From Bacillota bacterium (GTDB taxonomy: Bacteria > Bacillota > UBA4882 > UBA8346): 64,000 nt of DNA. The stretch spans positions 124,001 through 188,000 of the forward strand of contig JAFABB010000003.1 in assembly GCA_023426245.1 (NCBI GenBank). Reading direction: 5' to 3'. Below are positions 1 to 9,576 of the stretch, piece by piece; the first letter of the stretch is position 1; every line of letters begins with the position of its first letter. The position numbers were made by a program, and so were the translations under genes. The notes under the pieces were generated by a model. That model did no database searches. It saw only the letters and a program-made list of their open reading frames with translations, and had not been told where the DNA came from.

Positions 1-1
1 G

Positions 2-697
2 AATTCCATCGATACCTTTGATATTGATTTTTGTAGGGGCGAGGTTGTAGGTTTGGCCGGATTGCTTGGTTCCGGACGGACCGAAATGGCCAGATTGATT
101 TTCGGGATTGACCGTCCGGATAAAGGCAAGATGAGTTTGAATAATCGGGATGTAGCGATTCATTCTCCACAACAGGCAATGGAACATGATTTTGGCTTTT
201 GTCCCGAAGACAGAAAAGTTGAAGGAATTATTCCAAACCTGACAGTCCGGGAAAATATTGTTTTGGCTTTGCAAGCCAAGCGGGGTTGGTTTAAAAGTTT
301 TTCCCGTAAAAAACAAATCGAAATTGCCGAACGGTATATTCGCGAATTGAGTATTGCCACTCCCGGCACTGAACAAGCTGTAAAGAACCTGAGCGGTGGA
401 AATCAACAAAAAGTAATTTTAGCGCGCTGGCTGGCCTCCAATCCCCGTTTTCTCATTCTGGATGAACCGACCCGCGGCATTGATGTAGGGGCAAAAACTG
501 AGATCCAAAAATTAATCCTGGGGCTTTGCCAGGAAGGGATGTCAATTTTATTTATCTCTTCCGAATTAGAAGAGGTTGTCCGCTGCTGCCATCGCGTTAC
601 CGTACTGAGGGATCGGCAAAAAATCAGCGAATTAACTGACGATCAGGTCAACGAGCAAACCATTATCCATACGATCGCGGAAGGGGGCCGGATCTAA
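2..697 (+). CDS. Sugar ABC transporter ATPase, C-terminal part (RbsA/YtfR-type), cut by window start
   Basis: Energises sugar import through the two permeases that follow. The reading frame is open to the left edge, so only the last 231 residues are seen. They form the second nucleotide-binding domain of a double-ATPase of the RbsA/MglA/YtfR type: a degenerate Walker A (GLLGSGRTEM), the signature LSGGNQQKV and Walker B FLILDEPTRGID. The altered Walker A is normal for the second half of this family. The stop codon shares one base with the next start (TAATG at 695-699), so the genes are translationally coupled. The homology of the two permeases suggests the YtfR subgroup, which in E. coli serves galactofuranose uptake; the substrate here is inferred. 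Confidence 0.93.
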   Translation, partial: NSIDTFDIDFCRGEVVGLAGLLGSGRTEMARLIFGIDRPDKGKMSLNNRDVAIHSPQQAMEHDFGFCPEDRKVEGIIPNLTVRENIVLALQAKRGWFKSFSRKKQIEIAERYIRELSIATPGTEQAVKNLSGGNQQKVILARWLASNPRFLILDEPTRGIDVGAKTEIQKLILGLCQEGMSILFISSELEEVVRCCHRVTVLRDRQKISELTDDQVNEQTIIHTIAEGGRI

Positions 698-1749
698 TGC
701 CAGTTTTAAAAAAGATATTTTCAAATCCGACATTTAAAAAATTAATTTGGCCAATTTTAGCCCTGATTTTGGTTTTATTGTTTAATCTTTTTTATACCCC
801 GCATTTCTTTGATATCGGAGTTAAGGATGGTCATTTCTTTGGGAGTCTCATTGATATTATCAACCGGGTTGCGCCCGTTTTGGTTATCGCGATTGGAATG
901 ACTTTGGTTATCGCCACGGGCGGTATCGATTTATCGGTGGGTTCAATCGTTGCGATTTCCGGTGCGATAGCTGCATTGATGATTCGCCCGGGTTATCTGC
1001 ATGGCGATTTATCTTACCCTCCGCCACCACCCATTATATGGTTGGTGATTGTACCATTAATCGCCTGTGCAATAGCCGGGGCCTGGAACGGATTTCTAGT
1101 CAGTTTTTTGAAAATTCCAGCGATGGTCGGTACTTTAATTTTGATGGTAGCCGGCCGCGGTATCGCTCAATTAATTACCCAAGGACAAATCATTACATTT
1201 CACGCCAAGCAATTTCAATTTATCGGGACCGGATTTCTGTTTATGTTGCCGTTTCCGGTAACGATTATAGCGGTCATGTTGCTTATAACCTATTTGTTGA
1301 CCCGTAAGACTGCGATCGGACTTTTTATTGAATCGGTCGGCGATAATCCTAAGGCCAGCCGCTATGCGGGTGTAAATGCTACTTTAATCCAATGGGTGGT
1401 TTTTGTCTTCTGCGGGATTTGTGCCGGGATTGCAGGTTTTATTGTAAGTGCGGACATCAAGGCTGCTGATGGTAATAACGCCGGTGCGGATATGGAGACG
1501 GATGCCATATTGGCGGTTATTATCGGTGGTACACCGATGACCGGCGGTAGGGCATGTTTATCCGGTACGGTGATCGGCGCCCTTGTAATGCAGGCTTTAA
1601 AAACTACGATTTTAACACTGGGAGTGCCTCCTCAATACGTAAAGGTGGTAAATTCTATAGTCGTTGTGGCAGTATGCCTGCTACAATCGCCATTGTTCAG
1701 AAGTAAATTAACGAATGCATTCGGTAAGATGAGGAGGGTTACGGCATGA
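697..1749 (+). CDS. Sugar ABC transporter permease, YtfT-like
   Basis: Inner-membrane permease of the RbsC/YtfT family, 350 residues, the usual length. The protein is hydrophobic throughout and carries the family motif GMTLVIATGGIDLSVGS at about residues 68-84 and a GGTPMTGGRA stretch near residue 275. It starts at the ATG that overlaps the ATPase stop and its own stop overlaps the next start, giving a tight three-gene unit. With the YjfF-like partner it should form a heterodimeric channel, as in the E. coli YtfQRT-YjfF system. No periplasmic binding protein lies directly next to it downstream; one may lie upstream of the window. Confidence 0.92.
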   Translation: MPVLKKIFSNPTFKKLIWPILALILVLLFNLFYTPHFFDIGVKDGHFFGSLIDIINRVAPVLVIAIGMTLVIATGGIDLSVGSIVAISGAIAALMIRPGYLHGDLSYPPPPPIIWLVIVPLIACAIAGAWNGFLVSFLKIPAMVGTLILMVAGRGIAQLITQGQIITFHAKQFQFIGTGFLFMLPFPVTIIAVMLLITYLLTRKTAIGLFIESVGDNPKASRYAGVNATLIQWVVFVFCGICAGIAGFIVSADIKAADGNNAGADMETDAILAVIIGGTPMTGGRACLSGTVIGALVMQALKTTILTLGVPPQYVKVVNSIVVVAVCLLQSPLFRSKLTNAFGKMRRVTA

Positions 1750-2780
1750 GGCTTCCGATTAAGCAAAAACATATTCCAATCGCTGCTACCATTGGTGTTT
1801 CAATTTTGCTTTATTTTGTAGCGGCTATCCGTTTCCCGGGTATCTTATCCATGAGCGTTTTATTAAACCTGCTTTATGATAACTCATTTTTGGGAATCTG
1901 CGCCGTAGGCATGACCTTTGTTATTTTGACCGGCGGCATCGACCTTTCGGTCGGGGCTGTGGTCGCCTGTACCAGCGTGGCAATAGCAGTTTTGGTTCGC
2001 GATTTTCATATGCACCCTGTGATAGCGTCGCTGATTTTAATGGGAATAGGAGTTATTTACGGCATGATTATCGGCAGTTTGATACATTTTTTTGATATTC
2101 CGCCATTTATGGCGACGATGGCGGGTTTGTTATTTACCCGAGGGTTCTGTTTCGTATTGAGCATTGACTCGATTCCTATCAACCATCCGTTTTACTTGAA
2201 AGTTTCCGATATTTCGATTCCGATTTTGGATGGCAATCTCTCAATCCCCGGAATCATTTTCTTGCTGGTTTTGTTTGCGGGGATTTTTCTGGCTGGGAGA
2301 ACCCGGTGGGGCCGAAGTGTTTATGCGGTTGGCGGCAATCTTCAATCCGCCAACTTGATGGGGTTGGAAAGTGGTAAAACTTTGATTAAGGTTTATGCTT
2401 TTAGTGGTTTCTGTTCTACGTTGGCTGGCTCTGTTTATGCATTGTACACTTTTTCCGGAAACGGCTGGGCGGCCAATTATATGGAAATGGATACCATTGC
2501 CGCAGTGGTCATGGGCGGAACATTGCTTACCGGTGGTGTTGGTAGTGTACTGGGGACGTTATTCGGTGTTTTAATTTATGGAACTATCCAGACCTATATC
2601 ACTTTTGATGGTACATTAAGCGCTTGGTGGACTAAAATCGTTATCGGGATTTTGTTATTTACTTTTATATTGCTCCAAAGATTTCTTTCTCAGACTTCAA
2701 GATTTACTTCCAGCGCCGCTCAAGTTTCCTTCAATGTACAAGAAGAGAAAGTGGCTGCAGACTCAGGTGAGTCAATTTAG
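1746..2780 (+). CDS. yjfF: Sugar ABC transporter permease YjfF
   Basis: Second permease of the transporter, 344 residues. It resembles E. coli YjfF closely along its length as I remember that sequence: GMTFVILTGGIDLSVGA near residue 56, SIPINHPFY near 140, GGTLLTGGVGSVLGTLFGV near 258, and the FDGTLSAWWTKI segment near 288. The start ATG overlaps the ytfT-like stop (ATGA, 1746-1749). The last 25 residues are polar and variable. YjfF normally pairs with YtfT in a furanose-specific importer, so a furanose sugar is a reasonable but untested substrate here. Confidence 0.92.
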   Translation: MRLPIKQKHIPIAATIGVSILLYFVAAIRFPGILSMSVLLNLLYDNSFLGICAVGMTFVILTGGIDLSVGAVVACTSVAIAVLVRDFHMHPVIASLILMGIGVIYGMIIGSLIHFFDIPPFMATMAGLLFTRGFCFVLSIDSIPINHPFYLKVSDISIPILDGNLSIPGIIFLLVLFAGIFLAGRTRWGRSVYAVGGNLQSANLMGLESGKTLIKVYAFSGFCSTLAGSVYALYTFSGNGWAANYMEMDTIAAVVMGGTLLTGGVGSVLGTLFGVLIYGTIQTYITFDGTLSAWWTKIVIGILLFTFILLQRFLSQTSRFTSSAAQVSFNVQEEKVAADSGESI

Positions 2781-2814
2781 TTTGACGGTTGCTAAACTTA
2801 AATACCATCCGATT

Positions 2815-2860
2815 CCATCCTAAAAATTAGATACTAAAAAAGTAACCATTTTTGGGATGG
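2815..2860 (+). terminator. Stem-loop after the sugar transporter genes
   Basis: Inverted repeat CCATCC-t-AAAAA / TTTTT-g-GGATGG with a 22-base loop, 35 bases after the yjfF stop. It is followed by AAATTTTAGTTT, not a clean run of T, so termination is plausible but weak. The rest of 2781-3061 shows no gene. Confidence 0.4.
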
Positions 2861-3061
2861 AAATTTTAGTTTATCTCTAATCACAGCCTGTAGCCCTTCC
2901 ATATCATAGACATTTCATACTCTGTTCATTCCGGATGACTAGGCGGATTTTTAGCTCTTTTTTTCCGTTAATCATGGGCTTAAAAGAGTGATAAGCTGAA
3001 CCGTTCCGAACTGCGATTAAGATGATTTTTTAGTACGAAAAAGATGGGAGGAGGCAATGAA

Positions 3062-5233
3062 ATGAACAAACTCTGTGATATGTTTCGGCAATTCATGGCC
3101 TTATTTGAAAATATCCGGATATCCCAAAAATTGATTTCCTCTTTTTTGGGGCTTTCATTAATTCCGGTTTGTATTGTAGGTATCACATCTTATATCAGTT
3201 TCCGTGAAACCGTTAAGCAAAAAATTCAAGTTTATGCACTCGATAATTCATCGCAAATCGCATCGAATATTTTAGCCAAACAAAAGGAATTTCAATCCAT
3301 TTCGGATTTGTTATTTAATAATCAGTTTTTTTTAGCGGCCGTCCATCGATTGGAAGGTTCCTCAAGGAATGATCCGTTGAATAAAAGTGAAGTAGCCTCT
3401 TATTTTGGAGATTATATGATTGCAAATCGAGATGTGTTCGGCGTCCTGTACATTTCGGATGCAGGCCGGGATTATTCGGTGGCTAAGGTTAAAGATTATG
3501 AGAATGATTGGCTGGATTGTATTGAAAAATTGCAAAAGACAGCATATTATAAAGAAGTAGAGAAATCCGGCGGCAGTGTGCGTTGGTCTCATGCCGTTCC
3601 AATAAATACTAATAATTTTTTGATGTTATCCCGTAGTATCCGAGGCGACCAATCCAGGTCTTGTGGAGTTTTAGCGATTATTATTGAAGAAGAGATGATT
3701 GATAAACTTATCAATCAGGCAATTTATTCACAAACAGAGGTTACCCTGGATGACGTTCCTTATTTCTCAGTGATTGTTGATAATGAAGGTAAATTCGTTT
3801 CCAGCCCATATAAAGATGACATCGGTAAAAATATTCACCAAATCGTCCGGAATTGCAAACCCTTGGAAACACTTTTTAAAAGCAGGGCCTCCGCAAGTGA
3901 TTATTCTTCCAGTGAAAACCAGGGCAGTTATGATAGTTTTGTCAAAGGACGCTCTGCCTTTGTTACTTATAAATCAATCGGTTTAAATAAAAATATCGGA
4001 GGAGTTGCCGGATGGCATTTGGTCAGCTTGTCTTATCACAGTTTTCTATTTGGCGAAGTGAATGCCATTGGCTTGATAACCCTTCTGATTGCTGTCATTG
4101 CCGGCTTTATTGCTATTTTTGTCTCAATATCGGTTTCTTCCAGCATATCGCATCCGCTGAATCAGGTGGTTGCCACGATGAGCCGGGCCGAAAAGGGTGA
4201 TTTGACGGCTCAGGTATCCATTTGTTCCCGGAATGAACTCGGGGTTCTCAGCAATAGCTACAATCAGATGGTTAAGGAGATCAGCGGGTTATTGATCGAA
4301 ACGAAACGGGCGATTGGTGCAATACTTAGTCGTAGCACCGATTTGGAAAAAACCTCCGATCAGTCGGCCGCATCTGCAAACATTGTAGCATCTGCGATGA
4401 TTGAAATTACTCAAGGGACTTTGAATCAGACACAGGAAGCTGAGAAATCGGCTCACCAAATGAGTGAATTGGCAGAGCAAATTGAAACAGTGGTAAATCA
4501 TACCGGCGACGTGGAACAAATAACTAATACTACCAAAGCTCAGAGCATAAAAGCAAAAAATGTAGTCGGTCAATTGATGGAGAAAACCGTTCTTACGGAT
4601 TCGATAACGAAAGAAGTCGTCCATACTATCGGTGATCTTCGGACCAGTGCTGAAGAGATAAGGAAAGTGACGGATGTTATAACAAACCTGACCGAGCAGA
4701 CCAATTTACTGGGTCTCAATGCTTCAATTGAAGCGGCCCGGGCCGGAGAGATGGGACATGGGTTCGCTGTAGTCGCAGAGGAAGTCAATAAACTGGCCCT
4801 TCAATCCCGGGAAGCCACCAAGATTATCAATAATATATTGTATACGATTGAGCAAAAGGCTACTTTGTCAGCTGAAACTATCCAAAAAGCTCATCAAGCG
4901 GTCGAGGAACAAATGGAAGCAGTGACTTGGGCACAGACTTCTTTTGATGAAATTATTACGGCGATGGACAGCGCAGTTGGCAAAATTGATAATATGAATC
5001 AAAGAATCAAGAAAATGAATACTTTAAAAGAACAAACGATGCAAGCAATTTCGAGTATTAGTGCCATTTCTGAAGAAACTGCCGCATCGGCTGAAGAAGT
5101 TTCAGCCTCTTCAGAAGAGCAAACTGCAGCCGCCGAACAAGTCAAGATATTAGCCGTGGAATTAAGGAAAATGGCTGAAACACTGGTTGAGGATATTGCA
5201 AAATTTAAGATTCAAAATGATGGGGGATTTTGA
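3062..5233 (+). CDS. Methyl-accepting chemotaxis protein with extracytoplasmic Cache-type sensor
   Basis: Chemoreceptor of 723 residues. Start chosen at 3062 because GGGAGGAGG (3046-3054) sits 7 bases before it; the ATG at 3044 would place that sequence inside the gene. Layout: TM helix at about 24-46, a roughly 285-residue extracytoplasmic domain that looks like a double Cache domain, TM helix at about 335-358, HAMP to about 412, then the long methyl-accepting coiled coil. The hairpin tip is canonical (LNASIEAARAGEMGHGFAVV). A second coiled-coil segment rich in SSEEQTAAAEQ lies near the C-terminus. Lying between a sugar importer and a sugar-sensing two-component system, it probably signals taxis to the same sugar (inferred). 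The following gene duplicates its sensory half. Confidence 0.93.
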   Translation: MNKLCDMFRQFMALFENIRISQKLISSFLGLSLIPVCIVGITSYISFRETVKQKIQVYALDNSSQIASNILAKQKEFQSISDLLFNNQFFLAAVHRLEGSSRNDPLNKSEVASYFGDYMIANRDVFGVLYISDAGRDYSVAKVKDYENDWLDCIEKLQKTAYYKEVEKSGGSVRWSHAVPINTNNFLMLSRSIRGDQSRSCGVLAIIIEEEMIDKLINQAIYSQTEVTLDDVPYFSVIVDNEGKFVSSPYKDDIGKNIHQIVRNCKPLETLFKSRASASDYSSSENQGSYDSFVKGRSAFVTYKSIGLNKNIGGVAGWHLVSLSYHSFLFGEVNAIGLITLLIAVIAGFIAIFVSISVSSSISHPLNQVVATMSRAEKGDLTAQVSICSRNELGVLSNSYNQMVKEISGLLIETKRAIGAILSRSTDLEKTSDQSAASANIVASAMIEITQGTLNQTQEAEKSAHQMSELAEQIETVVNHTGDVEQITNTTKAQSIKAKNVVGQLMEKTVLTDSITKEVVHTIGDLRTSAEEIRKVTDVITNLTEQTNLLGLNASIEAARAGEMGHGFAVVAEEVNKLALQSREATKIINNILYTIEQKATLSAETIQKAHQAVEEQMEAVTWAQTSFDEIITAMDSAVGKIDNMNQRIKKMNTLKEQTMQAISSISAISEETAASAEEVSASSEEQTAAAEQVKILAVELRKMAETLVEDIAKFKIQNDGGF

Positions 5234-5302
5234 CAAGCCTTTTAAAATATTCATTATTGAGTAACAAAGCCTTATATATTTATAATAATAGAGGGTAACC
5301 AA

Positions 5303-6409
5303 ATGATTTTAGATACGCAACCGATAGATGTTCAAAATAAAAAGCGGCACAATGATTTCATACGATATAAAATCATTTTCTTTTTCCTTTTCGTTTCTTT
5401 ATTGCCGATTTGCATGATTGGATCTTTTTCTTATTTTTGTTTGAAGGCGAATGTTACTCAAACAACAGCTCAGTATTCGCTGGAAATGCTCATCCAAACC
5501 GTAGCCAATATCCAATTAAAACTGGCTGAATTTGAAAATACCTCAGTCCGGCTGTTTATCAATAAAGACTTTAATGAAGCTTTGTCTCATTATATCAACT
5601 CCAGAGACGGCTTCCACGCGATTCGGAAAAAAAATATCGAAGACTACTTTAATGAGTACATGATAAGCAATAAAGACATCTTTGCTTTTATGTTTATCAG
5701 TGATACCGATAATAATCAATCAATCGTTATTACCAAAGACTACTATGAGGATTTTGTCGGTTTAACCAAACATTTTGCAGAAACCAGTTCTTATCAAAAT
5801 ATCATTGTCGCGGGTGGGGGCATTGTCTGGTCCAATACCATCAAACTCAACCGTAACTATTTTTTAGTCTTGGGCAGACATATTAAAGATGCCAGCAGTG
5901 GAGACCCTTTAGGTATTTTGGCTATTGTGGTGGATGAAGAGAAAATTGATCAGTTAGCCAATTTGACTCTTTATAATAAACTGAATATATCCGTCGGCAA
6001 TATGGAACGGTATTCTTTCATCATTAATAACGAGGGAGAAATCATATCATCCCCCTTAAAAACGGATATTGGAAAAAACATTGCGACTTTAATGCGGGAT
6101 ATTACACCTTTAAAACCGATTTTAAAGTACACAGGCGACCGGGATTATGGAAATGAAATCAATCAAGGCAGCTATATTACTCAAGTAAACAACCAACCTA
6201 TGCTGGTAACCTACAAATCAATCGGCAGTAAAATCGGAATCGGCGGTAAAAGCGGATGGCACCTCATCAGTGTGGCCCCAACTTCAATTTTATATGAGGG
6301 CTTAAGAATGGTAGGACTGACAACCCTGTTGTTAGGTATCGCCTTTGGAGTTATCGCCATAATCATTTCATTTCATATTGCTTCACTATTTAATAATAAA
6401 CGGAGTTAA
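5303..6409 (+). CDS. Cache-domain membrane sensor with no output domain (partial paralogue of the preceding chemoreceptor)
   Basis: A 368-residue protein starting at an ATG preceded by AGAGGG. It has a TM helix at about 23-45, an extracytoplasmic domain of about 290 residues and a second TM helix at about 338-362, then only about six residues (ending in NNKRS). No HAMP, kinase, cyclase or chemoreceptor tail follows. It aligns by eye with the sensory half of the upstream chemoreceptor: shared blocks include IGKN, VTYKSIG and GGxxGWHL, and the overall spacing is kept. This looks like a tandem duplication followed by loss of the signalling half. It could be a decoy, a co-receptor or a relic. The intact frame and RBS argue that it is expressed. 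Confidence 0.8.
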   Translation: MILDTQPIDVQNKKRHNDFIRYKIIFFFLFVSLLPICMIGSFSYFCLKANVTQTTAQYSLEMLIQTVANIQLKLAEFENTSVRLFINKDFNEALSHYINSRDGFHAIRKKNIEDYFNEYMISNKDIFAFMFISDTDNNQSIVITKDYYEDFVGLTKHFAETSSYQNIIVAGGGIVWSNTIKLNRNYFLVLGRHIKDASSGDPLGILAIVVDEEKIDQLANLTLYNKLNISVGNMERYSFIINNEGEIISSPLKTDIGKNIATLMRDITPLKPILKYTGDRDYGNEINQGSYITQVNNQPMLVTYKSIGSKIGIGGKSGWHLISVAPTSILYEGLRMVGLTTLLLGIAFGVIAIIISFHIASLFNNKRS

Positions 6410-6474
6410 ATTCTAGCGACCTTTCTTGTATAGCAATTGTTTTAAGAATAAATAGAGGTAGAGGTGATTTTTTT

Positions 6475-7518
6475 ATGCCACGGCGGACTTTTCGTTTTCT
6501 GATCCTCTGCTTTTTTTTCTTTGTAGTCTGTTTTGTTGAACTACCTTTTTTAAAAGCTATCCCGGCTGATGCCCAGTCTGATTTACCGGGCCCCAAAGAA
6601 TCCCTGTTATCCCGAAAAAGGCCATTGGTTATCGCTATCGTGCCAAAATCGCTTGATAATTTACTTTATATTGATGCCAAAGAAACAGCCGAGCTTGCCG
6701 CGGAAAGGCACAATGTCCAATTGGAATGGGTGGCGCCGTTCAAAGTCGATCCGGATCTGCAAGTTAAAATAGTGGAAGGACTGATTTGGAGAAAAGTTGA
6801 CGGTATTGCGATAAGTTGCAGCGACCCTGAAAAACTCAATAAAGTCATTGCCAAAGCGATAGCGGCTAATATCCGGGTAGCAACCATCGATGCGGACTGC
6901 CCCGGGAGTAAACGGCTTTTTTATTGCGGCACCGACAACTACAAGGCCGGGAGGGCTTGCGGTGAGGCGATGATAAAGATTGTTACCCAAAGGGGTCTGG
7001 CCAATAAACATTTACGGACCGCCATTCTTACAGGGGGCATTGAGGCCCATAATTTGAATGAACGGATTCGAGGATTTAAAGAGGCGGTGGCCGGTAAAAT
7101 CAAATTGGATTATAAGGCGCTACTGGCTTGTAATGATGATACGAGTACTGCGGCCAAATTAATCGAGTCCTATATTAAAAAACATCCTGAAACCGAAGTG
7201 TTCTATTTTTCAGGAGGGTGGGCATTCTTTGGACCGACCGAATCGATGCCTTTTTACCAAAAATGGTGTCAAAACGGGGGTATTGCAGTGTCCATGGATA
7301 CCAGTTTTCCTGTTCTTCAAGCGGCTCAAAAAGGATTTGCAGAGGCTTTAGTCGGGCAGGACTTTCGTAGAATGGGGGAGCTGACAGTTGATTATCTGGT
7401 TCAGGCCATCAAAGGATTACCGGTTCCCAATCATTATATCGATACAGGTCTTGAACTCGCCGATCGATCCAATTTCGGTCTGCTTTTAAAACAGAAAAAG
7501 CCTTGGGAGATGAAATGA
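6475..7518 (+). CDS. Periplasmic sugar-binding protein (RbsB type), probable sensor subunit
   Basis: A 347-residue type I periplasmic binding protein. Residues about 7-30 are strongly hydrophobic and precede an ADAQS-like cleavage site; no lipobox is evident, so it may be secreted or stay anchored by this helix. The core shows the family pattern (IVPKSLDNLLY near 46, DGIAISCSDP near 105, YCGTDNYKAG near 150). Its stop overlaps the start of the next gene, a histidine kinase (ATGA, 7515-7518). A binding protein coupled to a kinase and a YesN-type regulator recalls the XylFII-LytS-YesN arrangement of clostridia, in which the binding protein senses the sugar for the kinase and does not serve transport. 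The equivalent role here is inferred. Confidence 0.85.
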   Translation: MPRRTFRFLILCFFFFVVCFVELPFLKAIPADAQSDLPGPKESLLSRKRPLVIAIVPKSLDNLLYIDAKETAELAAERHNVQLEWVAPFKVDPDLQVKIVEGLIWRKVDGIAISCSDPEKLNKVIAKAIAANIRVATIDADCPGSKRLFYCGTDNYKAGRACGEAMIKIVTQRGLANKHLRTAILTGGIEAHNLNERIRGFKEAVAGKIKLDYKALLACNDDTSTAAKLIESYIKKHPETEVFYFSGGWAFFGPTESMPFYQKWCQNGGIAVSMDTSFPVLQAAQKGFAEALVGQDFRRMGELTVDYLVQAIKGLPVPNHYIDTGLELADRSNFGLLLKQKKPWEMK

Positions 7519-9332
7519 ACTCAAACCATTCTGTGCCTCCGTTATTGTCCATGTTAAAAACCGGACATTTTAAACCGATAAGGCCGGGATCCATTCGTGT
7601 CAAATTTATTTTATCCTTTATTCTCCTTTGTATCATTCCCATGATACTGCTGGCATTTTTTTCTTATCGTACCTATCTTGGTATCCTTCAAGGCAATGTC
7701 CATTCTTATACCAGTGAAGTCATTGATCGGGTTGACCGGAATTTACAAATTTATATCAGTGATTTGGAAAGAGCACTCGAGCTTCGTGGGGATTATTATA
7801 ACGTCCAATTCATTAAATTGAGCTCTGCCGGTGACATCGAGGGGAACCGTAAATTTACTTTCCGCATGTGGGAAAACTTGAACAATATCAAGGCCTTAAA
7901 AACCGATCTGCGCGATGTTACCATAACAACCCTCGATGGAGTTACAGTGGGCTGCTATGGGGTTTATCATACAGATTTGTCTCAAAATGAGCTTTTTCAG
8001 ACCTTGGCGAACCGTACAACCAAAGAAGATACAATGGCGATCTGGGGTCCCCACGCCGATTGGCTTGGTGGAAAAGTGTTTACCGTCGGCAAGGCTATTC
8101 GCGGGGATTATGATAATTTCCTGGGAATTATGAGCATCGATGTGGATGTTGAACTACTGAATGAAATCTGCCGGAACATTACGTTGGGAAAAACCGGTTA
8201 TGTGATGTTGGTGGATGACGAAGGCCAAATCATTTATCATCCCAAACCGGAATTCATCGGCAAACCCCTGGGCTTTTTATTGGGGAATCCCACTGCGAAC
8301 CAGTGGAAGTCGGGGTTCTTTACCACCAAAAAAGGCCCGGCTGATCAGGTGATTACTGTTAAAACCTTTAGTTTGGCCAATTGGAAGATTATCGGTTTGT
8401 CGAATAAAGCTGAATTGACGGCTGAAATGCGAAAGATAACCGGACTCACCCTGGGTTTAATTATTGCTACCATTGTTGCTTTAACTTTGGCGGCCATTTT
8501 CTTGTCCGGGTTACTCACCAAACCCATCAAAGAACTTCAACACTCTATGCGGCGGGCCTCGGAAGATTTAAACACCAATGCCAATATTAATACCCATGAT
8601 GAAATCGGTCAACTCGGCGAATCGTTCAATCAAATGCTGGCTCGGATCCGTCAACTGATGGAGCAAAATGTCCAGGAACAAAAAAAGTTGCGCCGTACCG
8701 AGATGATCGCCCTTCAAGAACAAATCAAACCTCATTTCATTTATAACACTTTGGATCTGATCATAGGTTTATTGGAAACTCAGCGAAATGAAGAGGTTGT
8801 AACCATGGTGGAAGCCTTGGGAGTTTTTTTCCGGACCAGCCTGAGCCATGGTCATGAATACATTTCGATTCGTGAAGAGACGGAGCATGTCCGCAATTAC
8901 TTATATATTCAGCGGTTCCGGCATGGTGACAAATACGACTACGTAATTGATATTCGGGAAGATATTTTAACCCATAAGACGTTGAAATTAATTCTTCAGC
9001 CATTGGTCGAAAATGCTATTTATCACGGTGTTCGGGAAAGGGAGCAACCGGGAGGGTTGATAAGTGTTCACGGATATAGTGTTGATGAACAAGTGTATTT
9101 TGAAGTTGAGGATAATGGTAAAGGGATTCCGCCGGAACTGCTTGAGGAAATCCGGCAGTGTTTGGAAGGGAATACAACTCCGGAACTAGAATCCAAATTT
9201 TTCGGGCTGCGCAATGTCCATGAGCGGCTCTCCCTTGCATTCGGAAAGGAATTCGGCCTTACCATTGAAAGCCGGCTGGAGTATGGTACCAAAGTAATCG
9301 TTCATTTGCCGTTAATCCGTAAACAGGATTAA
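7515..9332 (+). CDS. Sensor histidine kinase, YesM/LytS type
   Basis: Membrane kinase of 605 residues. Start taken at the ATG at 7515, which overlaps the upstream stop and has GGGAG five bases before it. Order: TM helix about 32-54, extracytoplasmic Cache-like domain, TM helix about 308-335, HAMP, then the His_kinase core. The phosphorylation site is in QEQIKPHFIYNTL (His at about 407), followed by the N-box (LVENAIYHG) and the ATP lid motifs DNGKGIPPE and GLRNVHERL. These are the hallmarks of the YesM class. The partner regulator begins 244 bases downstream. Together with the coupled sugar-binding protein it should control carbohydrate genes nearby, probably the transporter at the window start. 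Confidence 0.93.
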   Translation: MNSNHSVPPLLSMLKTGHFKPIRPGSIRVKFILSFILLCIIPMILLAFFSYRTYLGILQGNVHSYTSEVIDRVDRNLQIYISDLERALELRGDYYNVQFIKLSSAGDIEGNRKFTFRMWENLNNIKALKTDLRDVTITTLDGVTVGCYGVYHTDLSQNELFQTLANRTTKEDTMAIWGPHADWLGGKVFTVGKAIRGDYDNFLGIMSIDVDVELLNEICRNITLGKTGYVMLVDDEGQIIYHPKPEFIGKPLGFLLGNPTANQWKSGFFTTKKGPADQVITVKTFSLANWKIIGLSNKAELTAEMRKITGLTLGLIIATIVALTLAAIFLSGLLTKPIKELQHSMRRASEDLNTNANINTHDEIGQLGESFNQMLARIRQLMEQNVQEQKKLRRTEMIALQEQIKPHFIYNTLDLIIGLLETQRNEEVVTMVEALGVFFRTSLSHGHEYISIREETEHVRNYLYIQRFRHGDKYDYVIDIREDILTHKTLKLILQPLVENAIYHGVREREQPGGLISVHGYSVDEQVYFEVEDNGKGIPPELLEEIRQCLEGNTTPELESKFFGLRNVHERLSLAFGKEFGLTIESRLEYGTKVIVHLPLIRKQD

Positions 9333-9451
9333 GAAAAGACAGGATGGGTTATGAGGCATAAAGTAATTAAAAGGGTAGGCTTTTAGGCAATTTTCATATT
9401 AGTCCCCCACCCGGCCCGTCGGGGCACGTGAAAGGATGAAAATAGGTTTTA

Positions 9452-9510
9452 TCTCTGTGTCTCTGTGGCCAAAAAGCGTTTAGGCCACAGAGACACGGAG
9501 ACACAGAGAA
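9452..9510. repeat. Long imperfect inverted repeat between kinase and regulator genes
   Basis: Left arm 9452-9470 ends in CTCTGTGGCC; right arm 9483-9510 begins GGCCACAGAG. The arms pair almost perfectly except for about eight extra bases in the right arm, which repeats the GAGACAC unit. It looks like a dispersed genomic hairpin repeat rather than a terminator, since no T-run follows. A structure with the same long-right-arm design but different sequence lies at 15300-15394. Confidence 0.6.
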
Positions 9511-9576
9511 AGAATTGAGGCAAAAAGTATTTTCTGAGTAGGAAAAACTAAAGGCTGTTAAAGAGGGTGTTCGACA

